From the NCBI GenBank assembly GCA_963678925.1, contig OY787533.1, positions 3,968,001-4,032,000 on the forward strand: 64,000 nt of DNA, written 5' to 3'. This stretch comes from G963665925 sp963678925. Its GTDB lineage: Bacteria; Bacillota; Clostridia; Peptostreptococcales; Acidaminobacteraceae. Shown here one piece after another: positions 17,580 through 26,076 of the stretch. Made by a program: the position numbers and the translations under genes. Position 1 is the first letter of the stretch. Each line of letters begins with the position of its first letter. The notes below the pieces were generated by a model, which worked only from the letters and a program-made list of their open reading frames with translations, had not been told where the DNA came from and did no database searches.

Positions 17580-17587
17580 GTTATTAT
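17580..17587 (+). repeat. Right target-site duplication of ISL3 element
   Basis: GTTATTAT, identical to 14902-14909. Confidence 0.9.
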
Positions 17588-17604
17588 GAATTGAGGAGGA
17601 AACT

Positions 17605-18222
17605 ATGATTCAAAATGAGATCGTTGAGGCTTATAATAGTACAGAGCTATTCTTAGAATCATTAGAAGGAAGAAAATATATTGAGATGTATTGCTCGCCT
17701 TTATTGTTTGAGTGGCTTTCGAAGCAGGTTCAAATTATATCAAATAAAAATAATCTTGTAGCAACAATACTTTACAATGCACTTCCAGAGGAAAGAAGGG
17801 AACTGCACTTAAATAGTATGTTTAGTATTCGAGGGAGTAAAGGTCGGATCTATTTACTGTTTTCAGCACTAAGATATTTTCCTAACGATGCAAATGTAAA
17901 TGAAGTGAGTCGCGTTTTCCAAGATTTTCTTGGTGATATTACATTGCTCGGTTTCAAAGGAATTGTCCCAGATATTGAAAATCAGAAATTGTTGATACCT
18001 ATAAATGTGGAGATTGAGTATAGTTCAAAAAGAGAATTTGTTGATCTGGTTAAAATTGCTGTAGATGAGATGTTTGGGGAAATAAGTATGGTGATAGAGT
18101 TACCAGAAATAACTGCAGCACGTATAATTACCTCAACATCAAATTTTGTTATAACACCCTATTCTGGCTGTTATAATCTAGCGACCATAAAAGAGTATAT
18201 CCAAGCGAATTTGAAATATTGA
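17605..18222 (+). CDS. Hypothetical protein
   Basis: 205 residues, soluble, no recognised family and no membrane segment or clear catalytic motif. GAGGAGGA (17593-17600) gives a clear start at ATG 17605. The ISL3 element is inserted 17 bases before the ATG, separating this gene from whatever promoter lay in 14595-14909, so its present expression is uncertain. The IS3 element at 18272 follows 49 bases after its stop. The gene is complete and its codon use matches the neighbours. Confidence 0.65.
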   Translation: MIQNEIVEAYNSTELFLESLEGRKYIEMYCSPLLFEWLSKQVQIISNKNNLVATILYNALPEERRELHLNSMFSIRGSKGRIYLLFSALRYFPNDANVNEVSRVFQDFLGDITLLGFKGIVPDIENQKLLIPINVEIEYSSKREFVDLVKIAVDEMFGEISMVIELPEITAARIITSTSNFVITPYSGCYNLATIKEYIQANLKY

Positions 18223-18304
18223 TTTTGAGATATCATTGATCCCAGAATGAAGAAAATGAATTTCTTCTGGTTGTTCTGGTCAAGCAAAATTGTAATACCA
18301 TGTG

Positions 18305-19198
18305 CTAGTCTGAATACCTAGCCTCAAATGGCGTAAGACCTCCGTTGAAGGAATGTGGTCTTCTGTGGTTATACCAGTCAAAAATATACTCATAAACACC
18401 TCGGTTTAAGTCTGCATCATTTTCAAAGGTGTACTGGTAAATAAATTCAGTTTTCATTGTATTGTAAAATCGCTCCATAGGTGCATTATCATATGGATTA
18501 CCAGCCCTGCTCATGCTTTGAGTAAGGCCGTTATCTTTACAATAATTAATGAAGTCTCTAGAAGCGAACTGCGAGCCCTGATCACTGTGAAATATCAGAT
18601 TCTCACTGATTTTATTAGTCGACAATGCGATTTTCAGTGTCTCAATGGCAAGATTAGAATCAATCCATTTGCTATTAAGGCTTGCTACAATGCTTCTGTC
18701 ATATAGATCTATAATGCTGCAATTATAGCGCTTAGCCCCGTTTTTAAGTGTCAAATATGTAAAATCCGAACACCATACTTGGTTTGGATTTTCAGTACTA
18801 AAATTTTGATCGAGCAGATTTTCAAAGATGTGATGGATGTAGCCCCTTTTGTAAGGTTGCTTTTTTCGTCTAGTGATTGCTTTTATGCCCATTTCACGCA
18901 TATAGGCATAAACTGTACCATAAGAGCACTCAACGCCTTTTCTGAGTAGTAAATCGCAGATCATACGGTAGCCAAGTGTGCCATTATGTTGGTGGTATAT
19001 ATTTTTTATTTCCTGCTGTAATTTTTTCTTCTGTTTCTTATAATCTGCTTTACGATCTTTGAGGTAGTTGTAGTAATGGTTTGGATGTAATTCAAGTTTA
19101 TCTAGCAACCAGTTTAGGCCGTATACTAGATGAAACTTCTTGATAAACTCATACTGCTTTAGTCGATTTCCTTCGCAAAGAATGCTGCTGCCTTTTTT
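18305..19198 (-). CDS. IS3-family transposase OrfB (made as OrfAB fusion)
   Basis: The integrase core has the DDE triad in VWCSDFTYL, FHSDQGSQF and NAPMERFYNTMK, preceded by the HTH_21-type region (GTLGYRMICDLLLRKG). The frame stays open back to the slippery heptamer at 19192-19198, so the product is most likely the -1 frameshift fusion of orfA and orfB. An internal ATG at 19108 would give 267 residues on its own. The frame is intact and probably active. Confidence 0.9.
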   Translation of the reverse strand, partial: KKGSSILCEGNRLKQYEFIKKFHLVYGLNWLLDKLELHPNHYYNYLKDRKADYKKQKKKLQQEIKNIYHQHNGTLGYRMICDLLLRKGVECSYGTVYAYMREMGIKAITRRKKQPYKRGYIHHIFENLLDQNFSTENPNQVWCSDFTYLTLKNGAKRYNCSIIDLYDRSIVASLNSKWIDSNLAIETLKIALSTNKISENLIFHSDQGSQFASRDFINYCKDNGLTQSMSRAGNPYDNAPMERFYNTMKTEFIYQYTFENDADLNRGVYEYIFDWYNHRRPHSFNGGLTPFEARYSD

Positions 19199-19446
19199 AA
19201 GAAGTCATTCTCCTTTTTTGCTTCAGCAAGCTCTTTTTTCAGGCGTCTGATTTCTAGCATCTGATCTGTTTCATTTTTAAGACTAGGATCTGTTTCGCAT
19301 TCTTTACGGTGTTTATCAAGCCAATATCTGAGTGTACCACTACCTAAGTTGTATTCTGCTGTTAAGCTTTTTATGGTTCGTCCTTCTTCTAAATGAAGAC
19401 GAATAATCTTCTCACGAAGAACTGGATCATACTTTGGGTTTTTCAT
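19159..19446 (-). CDS. IS3-family transposase OrfA
   Basis: 95 residues: an N-terminal helix-turn-helix (YDPVLREKIIRLHLEEGRTI then KSLTAEYNLGSGTLRYW) and a C-terminal leucine zipper (LEIRRLKKELAEAKKENDFL). It binds the element ends and supplies the DNA-binding half of OrfAB. It ends at 19159, past the frameshift site. Confidence 0.9.
   Translation of the reverse strand: MKNPKYDPVLREKIIRLHLEEGRTIKSLTAEYNLGSGTLRYWLDKHRKECETDPSLKNETDQMLEIRRLKKELAEAKKENDFLKKAAAFFAKEID
19192..19198 (-). other. Programmed -1 frameshift site
   Basis: On the minus strand A AAA AAG, in the orfA frame, matches the X XXY YYZ slippery form. Slipping back one base leads into the open orfB frame with no stop. Confidence 0.8.
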
Positions 19447-19752
19447 AATCGTAACCTCTTTTCAAGTTTGAATTATATCATCAAACTCGCTCATGGTGTT
19501 ACAACTTAACTATAGCAGGACAGGTTTAGGGTATGTATGAGTATTGGATAGAGAAGGGATATTTACAAAATCAATAGGTGTACGTGATGACAAATGTGAT
19601 TGTTTTACTGATATTGTTAAAAGCATCTAGGGATAGATATTAGAAATGTTAGAGGTAGAATATGTATGAGAGACAGAGTGCAATTTAGCACTAGCTACAA
19701 AACTCAGAGACAAGATAAATGTACCACTATAATATGCATTTAAGAAATCTTA

Positions 19753-20130
19753 TCAAACTCTATGGAGGCCATTTATATCGAAGTAGATATTACGTGATTT
19801 GAAAGCCTCTGGACTATCTTGCAATGCATCCTCGACTGTTTTGTGATAGAAAAGTCGAGAGTAGGCAACTGGTTGTTTAAAGCGATAATGCTTATCGCGT
19901 ATCCACATCGGAATAGGCAAATTCATTTCTTGAAGTTTATAATCTAAGATAGCAGTTGCTTGTATCAGGAAAACTACTTCCTGGCTATCAAGCAGTTCGA
20001 ACTTCTCTGGTTTTTCATGCAAGCTTTTTATAAAATCATGATCCCATTGATGGAGATATTCGAGAAGTTGGTTTAAGGCACTATCTCTATCAGAAATTAT
20101 GTATAGTTGAAGAAGATACTTGTTTTGCAT
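19753..20130 (-). CDS. Hypothetical protein
   Basis: 125 residues from ATG 20130, which follows GAGGTGA; a longer frame from 20184 lacks a binding site. Rich in aromatic and acidic residues with no membrane segment. The C-terminal half (YSRLFYHKTVEDALQDSPEA then FKSRNIYFDINGLHRV) looks compactly folded, but I cannot place it in a family. It stands alone between the IS3 element and the HipA-like pair. Confidence 0.55.
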   Translation of the reverse strand: MQNKYLLQLYIISDRDSALNQLLEYLHQWDHDFIKSLHEKPEKFELLDSQEVVFLIQATAILDYKLQEMNLPIPMWIRDKHYRFKQPVAYSRLFYHKTVEDALQDSPEAFKSRNIYFDINGLHRV

Positions 20131-20631
20131 TATGTGGTCACCTCGATAAAATGCACATTTATTGTCATTCGTGCTTAGTGACAAAGTAATTTATGAGCTA
20201 TAGGTATTTTCATTTCAAGTTTTGGGATGTTCTTATGATATCCTTTATTATTTCCTTTAGTTACTTCATGGGAAATAATAAATCTAAATTCCTTGCTATA
20301 CAGATTTTTATTAAAGATTAAAATCATTCGATGAATGCATCTCCTTATACCTATCATTTCAATTATAACACAGGCATGATTAGCTAAAGTGCAATTAATG
20401 GAAGCAAATTGTAATGACATGATAATCGGAAGATAATGAAAAATTTATATTTTAGACAAATGTTAGGAATGTAGTGGTTAGCTGAAAATTCTTTTTTAGA
20501 ATATATTTTGGAACATTTGTTCTTTAAAAAAGTAAAACTGAATTGTCAAGAGTGCAGTGGGTATAATTATACTAAGTTGTTATTGATGAATGCCAAGATA
20601 CTATGTTAAACTTCATATGAGGTGATCGCTC
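20131..20631. other. Intergenic region, no convincing gene
   Basis: 501 bases separating a leftward gene from the rightward HipA-like gene. A frame of 81 codons at 20175-20420 has no binding site or recognisable domain. The region is AT-rich and presumably holds the promoters of both flanking genes. Confidence 0.45.
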
Positions 20632-21435
20632 TTGGCAGATAAAGTAAGAGAAGTTATTAAGTTCATAGGTAATGGAATTACAGAACCTTTGTTATGCAAG
20701 CTTGAAGATGAACGCTATGTTGTTTTCAAAAGGTTGAAAAATGTTGAAAGCTCGCGAGTTCTTGCGAATGAACTTGTGTCTTATCATATAGCTAAAGAAT
20801 TAGAACTTCCTATTCCTAATGCTGGTTGCGCACTTGTTGATGAAGAAACTTATGTTTCAGAACAAGTTTTATCTAAATTTGATAATAAATCCGATTTATT
20901 TGGATTGGGATTCTATTCAGAACTTCGTGAAAAAGTTACACAGTTAACGTCACCAGCTCAGTTAGCGAGTGTAATAAATAGATGTGATATTCCAAGAATT
21001 ATTGTATTTGATCACCTTTTGCGGAATGCAGATAGAAATCCAGGTAATCTACTTATTGATATGAAAAAGGGTGATAAAATGATCAATATTATTGATCATA
21101 CACATGTTTTCTATCTTGGACCGATGTGGGATAAAATACAACTTGAAAGAATGCGTACTGAGCGTGATGTGGAATTAAATAACATTGTCAAGAGTAATGA
21201 AGTCATTTATAATATTATGATTGAAAACTATGGTTTGAATCATGAGGAAATGACTAAAGTATCTATGGATTTCTTAAGCAAACTCAGTAATGAAAGAATA
21301 AGTGAGATTGTCAATTATATTCCTGTAGATTGGAATATTTCGAATGAAGACAAAGAAGAACTGTGCCGATATTTAAGTTATAGGTTAGAGGCATTAACAT
21401 ATATGTCAGGATTACTTTTTAAAGGAGGTGAGTAA
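20632..21435 (+). CDS. HipA-like kinase-fold protein
   Basis: 267 residues resembling the short HipA-like kinase family that is paired with DUF3037. A nucleotide-binding lysine candidate lies in YVVFKRLKN. The catalytic-loop motif is VFDHLLRNADRNPGNLLID (Asp, Asn and DR-N arrangement of HipA kinases), and the metal-binding Asp is in NIIDHTHVF. HipA proteins phosphorylate protein targets such as tRNA synthetases; the target of this branch is unknown. TTG 20632 follows GAGGTGA by six bases. The stop is two bases before the DUF3037 gene, so the two form an operon and possibly a toxin-antitoxin or defence unit. Confidence 0.78.
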   Translation: MADKVREVIKFIGNGITEPLLCKLEDERYVVFKRLKNVESSRVLANELVSYHIAKELELPIPNAGCALVDEETYVSEQVLSKFDNKSDLFGLGFYSELREKVTQLTSPAQLASVINRCDIPRIIVFDHLLRNADRNPGNLLIDMKKGDKMINIIDHTHVFYLGPMWDKIQLERMRTERDVELNNIVKSNEVIYNIMIENYGLNHEEMTKVSMDFLSKLSNERISEIVNYIPVDWNISNEDKEELCRYLSYRLEALTYMSGLLFKGGE

Positions 21436-21437
21436 CG

Positions 21438-22214
21438 GTGAATAATGTATTGCAATTCTCAGTTTTATCATACTTCCCATCAATGCTAAGTGAAGAACGT
21501 ATTAACGTTGGTATTGCTTACCTTGATAAATTAACATATGACACAAAATTTGTTGAGATAAAAAAATGGACAAGAGTTGAGCATTTTGATGACGAGATAG
21601 ATGTAGACTTTTTAAAGCATACAGTGTCAGGGATTAAACTAAGAATAGAAAACAATATGTTTAGTGAGTCGATCAAATCACTTTCTGAGGTTACTCGCCA
21701 TTTTGTGAATGAATTAAAATTTAGTATGATTGAAGAAGTTGAGTACGACGAGCTACATTCTGCCATTGATTGTATTAACAAAATCCATTTACGATTTGAT
21801 TTTGAAAAACATGAAAGAAATAGCCAGGAAAATGAAAAGACTTATTTGAGGATGATTTATAAAAACAAACAGTACAGTTTTAATTCAAGTCCGCTACAAG
21901 GTGCATATGATGAGCAATTAAATTTTGATTTTGTTTTGAATGATAAGGAATGTGTAAAAATTGTAAGATTGAGCGATCGAAACCTAGCAACGGCTGTACA
22001 TCATGCAAAATCTTGGGCATTTACCTGTAATGAAATGAATGATGTCTACAAATTTGTTTTTCTGATTGTAGAAGAAGATTATCTAGATAAAAACCGTACT
22101 AATCAAATAAAGTCGATATTAAAAAGCTGTAATTCAAAAGTAGTAGATTATAATAGATACATTCAAAACCTTCCTGGATCTAGTCTCTTCGACGCTATAG
22201 AAAGAAGAAGTTAA
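21438..22214 (+). CDS. DUF3037 family protein
   Basis: 258 residues. The N-terminus LQFSVLSYFPSMLSEERINV followed by GIAYLD matches the hallmark of DUF3037 (a YSxLRYxPxxxxxERxNVGV pattern). The rest is less conserved, with a charged C-terminal region. GTG 21438 has the very strong site AAGGAGGTGA just upstream, inside the end of the kinase gene. Family members are repeatedly found next to HipA-like kinases, so a partner or antitoxin role is a fair inference. A terminator follows at 22262. Confidence 0.78.
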   Translation: MNNVLQFSVLSYFPSMLSEERINVGIAYLDKLTYDTKFVEIKKWTRVEHFDDEIDVDFLKHTVSGIKLRIENNMFSESIKSLSEVTRHFVNELKFSMIEEVEYDELHSAIDCINKIHLRFDFEKHERNSQENEKTYLRMIYKNKQYSFNSSPLQGAYDEQLNFDFVLNDKECVKIVRLSDRNLATAVHHAKSWAFTCNEMNDVYKFVFLIVEEDYLDKNRTNQIKSILKSCNSKVVDYNRYIQNLPGSSLFDAIERRS

Positions 22215-22261
22215 GAGTAAGTGGATTGAATCATTAGCTAAACACGATAATTCCCGATGTG

Positions 22262-22290
22262 CCCTTCTGAGAAATCAGGAGGGTTGTTTT
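22262..22290 (+). terminator. Intrinsic terminator of the HipA-like/DUF3037 operon
   Basis: CCCTTCTGA-GAAA-TCAGGAGGG, a nine-pair stem with a GNRA-type loop, followed by TTGTTTT. Confidence 0.8.
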
Positions 22291-22417
22291 ATATAGTTAT
22301 ATAGAAGAATATTACTAATGAGATATAAAAAGGAAGTGGTGTGTTAGGAAAAAAAGGAGTGAGTGATCTGGGATCATTGATGATAGTTATTTCAATCATG
22401 AAGACATAGAAATGATT

Positions 22418-22455
22418 AACGTTCCACACTAGATATTAGAGTGGAACGTTTTATT
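22418..22455. terminator. Hairpin terminator before merR
   Basis: AACGTTCCAC and GTGGAACGTT pair perfectly around a 13-base loop, followed by TTATTT. It lies between the rightward operon and the leftward merR gene and could serve either. Confidence 0.6.
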
Positions 22456-22516
22456 TGATGGTCAAGTACCTTCAATGTATTGGTTGCATTATTGATTTGT
22501 AATTAATGGGATGGTG

Positions 22517-22981
22517 TTAGAATTTATTTTTTGAGGGTGTCGATTCCATAATATCATTTATGTGGCGAATATTATCGGGTATATCATCTGGTGAGATCGA
22601 ATTGTGTATTGAACAAGATCCTGCCGCTTGAGCTGTTTCATAATACCAACATTTAAATCTTATCAAGTCTAGTGCGGTATTAAGTTCGTTTATTTTATGA
22701 ATTACTTTCTGTTCTTGCTCTTTGAACATATTGAGACGTTGATCGATAGTTTCATCCCCTTCTGTACACCATTCCATAAATTCCTTAATTTCTTTAAGTG
22801 CCATTCCTGATTTTTTCAAATATTCGATAAGAAAAAGAGCTTCTAGATCTTCTTCCTTAAACATTCGAATACCACTTTGACTACGTTCTACAAAGGGCGT
22901 AAGCCCTTCTTTAGCGTAAAATCGAAGGGTATGTGGGGATAAATTTATTTTCTTCGCAATTTCACTTATTGTATAGTACAT
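22517..22981 (-). CDS. MerR-family transcriptional regulator
   Basis: 154 residues. The N-terminal MerR winged helix is YTISEIAKKINLSPHTLRFY followed by AKEGLTP, and a coiled-coil dimer helix lies in about residues 75-115. The C-terminal part has three Cys (CTEG, FKCWYYE, GSCS), so a redox or electrophile signal is possible. It is divergent from two aldo/keto reductases and a flavin oxidoreductase; the intergenic region has a 19-bp-spaced promoter with a perfect dyad, the classic MerR target. Confidence 0.9.
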   Translation of the reverse strand: MYYTISEIAKKINLSPHTLRFYAKEGLTPFVERSQSGIRMFKEEDLEALFLIEYLKKSGMALKEIKEFMEWCTEGDETIDQRLNMFKEQEQKVIHKINELNTALDLIRFKCWYYETAQAAGSCSIHNSISPDDIPDNIRHINDIMESTPSKNKF

Positions 22982-23035
22982 TATGTTCCTCCCAATACAT
23001 TTGCAAGCGATTTATTCATATTTTCAAAATAATTA

Positions 23036-23066
23036 TTGACTGAGAGTTAACTCTCAAGTGTATGAT
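23036..23066 (+). promoter_or_regulatory. MerR-type promoter/operator of the aldo/keto reductase operon
   Basis: TTGACT (23036-23041), a 19-base spacer, then TATGAT (23061-23066). Inside lies the 16-bp perfect palindrome TGAGAGTTAACTCTCA (23041-23056). A 19-base spacer carrying a dyad is diagnostic of promoters untwisted by MerR proteins. Confidence 0.85.
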
Positions 23067-23222
23067 GACGATATCACATGGAAGAGTTAGAGTCAACTTG
23101 TATGATAAGACATGGTACGTCAGTCTATGATTTGAATCAAGGACTCGAACTAAGAAAACGAAATAGGTCGTCAAAAAACAATAGTAATAATATTAACACT
23201 ATTCTAAGGAGATAAAGGTCAA

Positions 23223-24356
23223 ATGATTTACAAAGATTTTAAAGAATTGAAATTATCACAGCTTGGGTTTGGTGCAATGCGCTTACCTTTAATTGGAAAT
23301 GACGAAGCAGATATTAATGTGAAATCTACTACAGAAATGGTAGCTTATGCAATGGAACATGGCATTAATTATTATGATACCGCATGGGGGTATCATGCAG
23401 GAAACTCTGAAATTGTAATGGGAAAAATTCTCTCCAAATATCCAAGAGAAAGTTACTATCTTGCAACAAAGTTTCCAGGCTATGATTTAGATAATATGGG
23501 TAAAGTGGAGACAATATTTGAAAGGCAACTTGAAAAATGTGGGGTGGAGTACTTTGATTTCTATCTAGTTCACAATGTATGTGAACTGAACATTGATGCT
23601 TATCTAGATGAGGAATATGGGATTCTTGAGTATTTGTTAAAGCAGAAAGAAATAGGAAGAATACGTTACTTAGGATTTTCAGTGCATGGAAGCTATGAGG
23701 TAACGAAACGTTTCTTGGAAGCTTATGGTGAGCACATGGAATTTTGTCAAATTCAGTTGAATTATCTAGATTGGGAGTTCCAGAATGCAAAGGCAAAGGT
23801 AGAACTCTTGAATGCGTATCAAATTCCTATTTGGGTGATGGAACCACTAAGAGGTGGTAAATTAGTAACACTCGAACCAGTGGAGGAAAAAAGGCTGAAA
23901 AACCAGCGACTAGAGGAGAGCATACCTGCATGGGCTTTTCGGTTTCTTCAATCCATCCAGGGTGTCAACGTAATACTTTCTGGGATGTCTAACCTTGAGC
24001 AACTTCAACAAAATATGAAGACGTTTGAAGAAGAAAAACCTTTAAATAGCAAGGAAATGAATACAGTGTTAGAAATTGCAGAATCCATGACAGAAAAGCG
24101 TACACTACCTTGTACAGCATGTCGTTACTGTCTGAGTCATTGTCCAAAGGAGCTTGACATTCCGAATCTGATAGAGCTGTATAATGAACATCGATTTACT
24201 GGAGGTGGTTTCATTGCTCCAATGGCTTTGAGAATAATACCTGAAGCTAAGCAACCAATGAGTTGTGTGGGGTGTCGAAATTGTGAAATGGTGTGTCCGC
24301 AGAATATTAAAATATCTGAAGCAATGACTGATTTCGCGGCAAGACTGAACCTTTAA
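23223..24356 (+). CDS. Aldo/keto reductase with C-terminal 4Fe-4S domain
   Basis: 377 residues. The TIM-barrel AKR domain (1-280) has LGFGAMRLP, the catalytic Asp/Tyr in YYDTAWGYHAGNSE, Lys in ATKFP and His in YLVHNV. The C-terminal ferredoxin-like domain has CTACRYCLSHCPKE and CVGCRNCEMVCPQ, eight Cys for two [4Fe-4S] clusters. It probably couples ferredoxin or NAD(P)H electrons to reduction of a carbonyl compound in the cytoplasm. First gene downstream of the MerR-type promoter. Confidence 0.92.
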   Translation: MIYKDFKELKLSQLGFGAMRLPLIGNDEADINVKSTTEMVAYAMEHGINYYDTAWGYHAGNSEIVMGKILSKYPRESYYLATKFPGYDLDNMGKVETIFERQLEKCGVEYFDFYLVHNVCELNIDAYLDEEYGILEYLLKQKEIGRIRYLGFSVHGSYEVTKRFLEAYGEHMEFCQIQLNYLDWEFQNAKAKVELLNAYQIPIWVMEPLRGGKLVTLEPVEEKRLKNQRLEESIPAWAFRFLQSIQGVNVILSGMSNLEQLQQNMKTFEEEKPLNSKEMNTVLEIAESMTEKRTLPCTACRYCLSHCPKELDIPNLIELYNEHRFTGGGFIAPMALRIIPEAKQPMSCVGCRNCEMVCPQNIKISEAMTDFAARLNL

Positions 24357-24388
24357 TCTTAAAAATATTGAAAGTATAAAAGGAGAAT

Positions 24389-25348
24389 ATGAAAATGAAT
24401 CAAACGAGTAACATGCCAAAAATTGCACTTGGAGCTTGGTCTTGGGGAACTGGTGAAGTTGGTGGAGATCAGGTTTTCGGAAACCATCTATCCGAAGAAG
24501 AACTGAGACCCGTATTTGAAACAGCAATGGAACTTGGCCTCAATTTATGGGATACAGCTTATGTATATGGAATGGGTGCTTCGGAAGAGATATTAGGAAA
24601 GTTTATTAATAACGAAACACGTGAGAATGTTACTTTGTCTACAAAATTTACACCACAGATTGCAACCAATTCAAGCAATGCCGTTCAGGAGATGCTTGAT
24701 GGAAGTAAGATGCGTTTACATGCGGATGTTATTGATCTTTACTGGTTACATAATCCGGTAGATTCTGAAAAATGGACACCGGATTTAATTCCATTATTAA
24801 AAAGCGGACAGGTCAAATCTATTGGTGTTTCTAATCACAGTTTAGAAGAGCTAAAAAGGGCGAATGAGATATTTGGCCGTGAAGGATTTAAGATTTCTGC
24901 TGTGCAGAATCATTTTAGTTTATTACATCGCAATTCAGAACAAGCTGGAATTCTTGATTATTGTAAAGAAAATGGAATTACTTTCTATGCATATATGGTA
25001 CTTGAACAAGGTGCTTTAACAGGAAGATATGATCAAGAACATCCTTTTCCAGTAGGTAGTGGTCGTGCGGGCGCATATAATAAAGTACTTTCTGAATTAG
25101 GTGCTCTAATTAACGAAATTGGAAAGATAGCGATTGTTCATGATGCAAGTGTTGCACAAGTTGTAACGGCGTGGGCTATTGCAAAATGTGCGCTTCCGAT
25201 TATCGGTGTTACGAAAGTACAACATGTGGAGGATGCTTCTAAAGCAACACAGATTGAGTTATCTAATGAGGAAATCAAAACCATGGAAACTTTGGCTGAT
25301 AGAGCTGGAATTGAAACACTTCGTGAATGGGAAACGTCAGTGATTTAA
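24389..25348 (+). CDS. Aldo/keto reductase
   Basis: 319 residues, a single AKR TIM barrel: LGAWSWGTG, catalytic LWDTAYVYGMGASEE (Asp, Tyr), Lys in LSTKFTP, His in YWLHNPV, and the NADP-binding C-terminus (CALPIIGVTKVQHVEDA). NAD(P)H-dependent reduction of an aldehyde or ketone. ATG 24389 follows AGGAG by three bases; ATG 24395 is also possible. It lies 32 bases after the ferredoxin-type reductase and shares its regulation. Confidence 0.92.
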   Translation: MKMNQTSNMPKIALGAWSWGTGEVGGDQVFGNHLSEEELRPVFETAMELGLNLWDTAYVYGMGASEEILGKFINNETRENVTLSTKFTPQIATNSSNAVQEMLDGSKMRLHADVIDLYWLHNPVDSEKWTPDLIPLLKSGQVKSIGVSNHSLEELKRANEIFGREGFKISAVQNHFSLLHRNSEQAGILDYCKENGITFYAYMVLEQGALTGRYDQEHPFPVGSGRAGAYNKVLSELGALINEIGKIAIVHDASVAQVVTAWAIAKCALPIIGVTKVQHVEDASKATQIELSNEEIKTMETLADRAGIETLREWETSVI

Positions 25349-25500
25349 GCATATTCTAATTTCTTAGTAATTAGTGTAGAGCCAGTATATTATAGATACT
25401 GTTGCAAAGCGGAGTAATTCTCATAAGGATAACCCTACAGTAGAGACCAATTTTCATTAGGCAGGTTTGGTTTAACTCTATTGATTTGGAGGATAAAATA

Positions 25501-26076
25501 ATGAAGGTAATAGGTATAAATGGAAGTGCAAGAAAAGATGGAAATACGGCTATCATTATTGAAAAAGTATTTAAAGAGTTAAATAGTGAAGGCATTGAAG
25601 TAGAGCTAGTTCAGTTTGACGGCGAGATAATTGAACCATGTAAAGCCTGTTTTGCATGTGGTGGAAAAGGTAATTGTGTTCATAACAGAGATGCATTTAC
25701 TGAGGTTTTTGGAAAAATGGTAGAGGCTGATGGAATTGTTCTTGGATCACCTGTTTATTCAGCAGATGTGTCGGCAAATATGAAAGCATTCATTGAACGT
25801 GCGGCTGTTGTTTGTGATATGAATCCCGGGTTGTTGAAACATAAAGTTGGAGCTTCAGTAGTGGCAGTTCGACGTGGTGGTGCAATATCCGCAATAGATA
25901 CGATGAATCATTTCTTTTTGAATCATGAAATGTTTGTGGTAGGTTCTACTTATTGGAATATGGTTTTTGGACAAATGCCTGGCGATGTTTTGAAGGATGA
26001 AGAAGGACTTAATAACATGATCAATTTGGGACAGAATATGGCTGTTTTGATGAAACAATTGAAAATGGAGAAATAG
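25501..26076 (+). CDS. NAD(P)H-dependent FMN oxidoreductase (flavodoxin-like fold)
   Basis: 191 residues. GINGSARKDGNTA is the FMN phosphate loop, CKACFACGGKGNCVHNRDAF is the cysteine motif common in iron-sulfur flavoproteins and NADPH-dependent reductases of anaerobes, and GSPVYSADVSANMKAFIERA contacts the flavin. The start is ATG 25501, eight bases after TGGAGG. It may act with the upstream aldo/keto reductases in an electrophile or quinone response; the 150-base gap could contain a separate promoter. Confidence 0.9.
   Translation: MKVIGINGSARKDGNTAIIIEKVFKELNSEGIEVELVQFDGEIIEPCKACFACGGKGNCVHNRDAFTEVFGKMVEADGIVLGSPVYSADVSANMKAFIERAAVVCDMNPGLLKHKVGASVVAVRRGGAISAIDTMNHFFLNHEMFVVGSTYWNMVFGQMPGDVLKDEEGLNNMINLGQNMAVLMKQLKMEK

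Larger units (their letters stand above)
18272..19522 (-). mobile_element. IS3-family element (IS150 group)
   Basis: 1251 bases. The ends start TGTTCTGG (left) and, on the complement, TGTCCTGC (right), and share TTGTAA-ACCATG further in, giving an imperfect inverted repeat of about 31 bases. Both ends have the TG...CA form of IS3. A 3-bp duplication GGT lies on each side (18269-18271 and 19523-19525). It carries orfA and orfB in the usual overlapping arrangement and looks complete. Confidence 0.9.

Noticed and set aside
20175..20420. 81-codon leftward open frame upstream of the HipA-like gene
   Set aside because: No binding site at its ATG and low-complexity content; overlaps the promoter region of the 125-residue gene.
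11032..22214. Integrative conjugative element or prophage
   Set aside because: topB, RhuM-like and BRO-N genes suggest one, but no integrase, relaxase, coupling protein, capsid gene or attachment repeats are present in the window.
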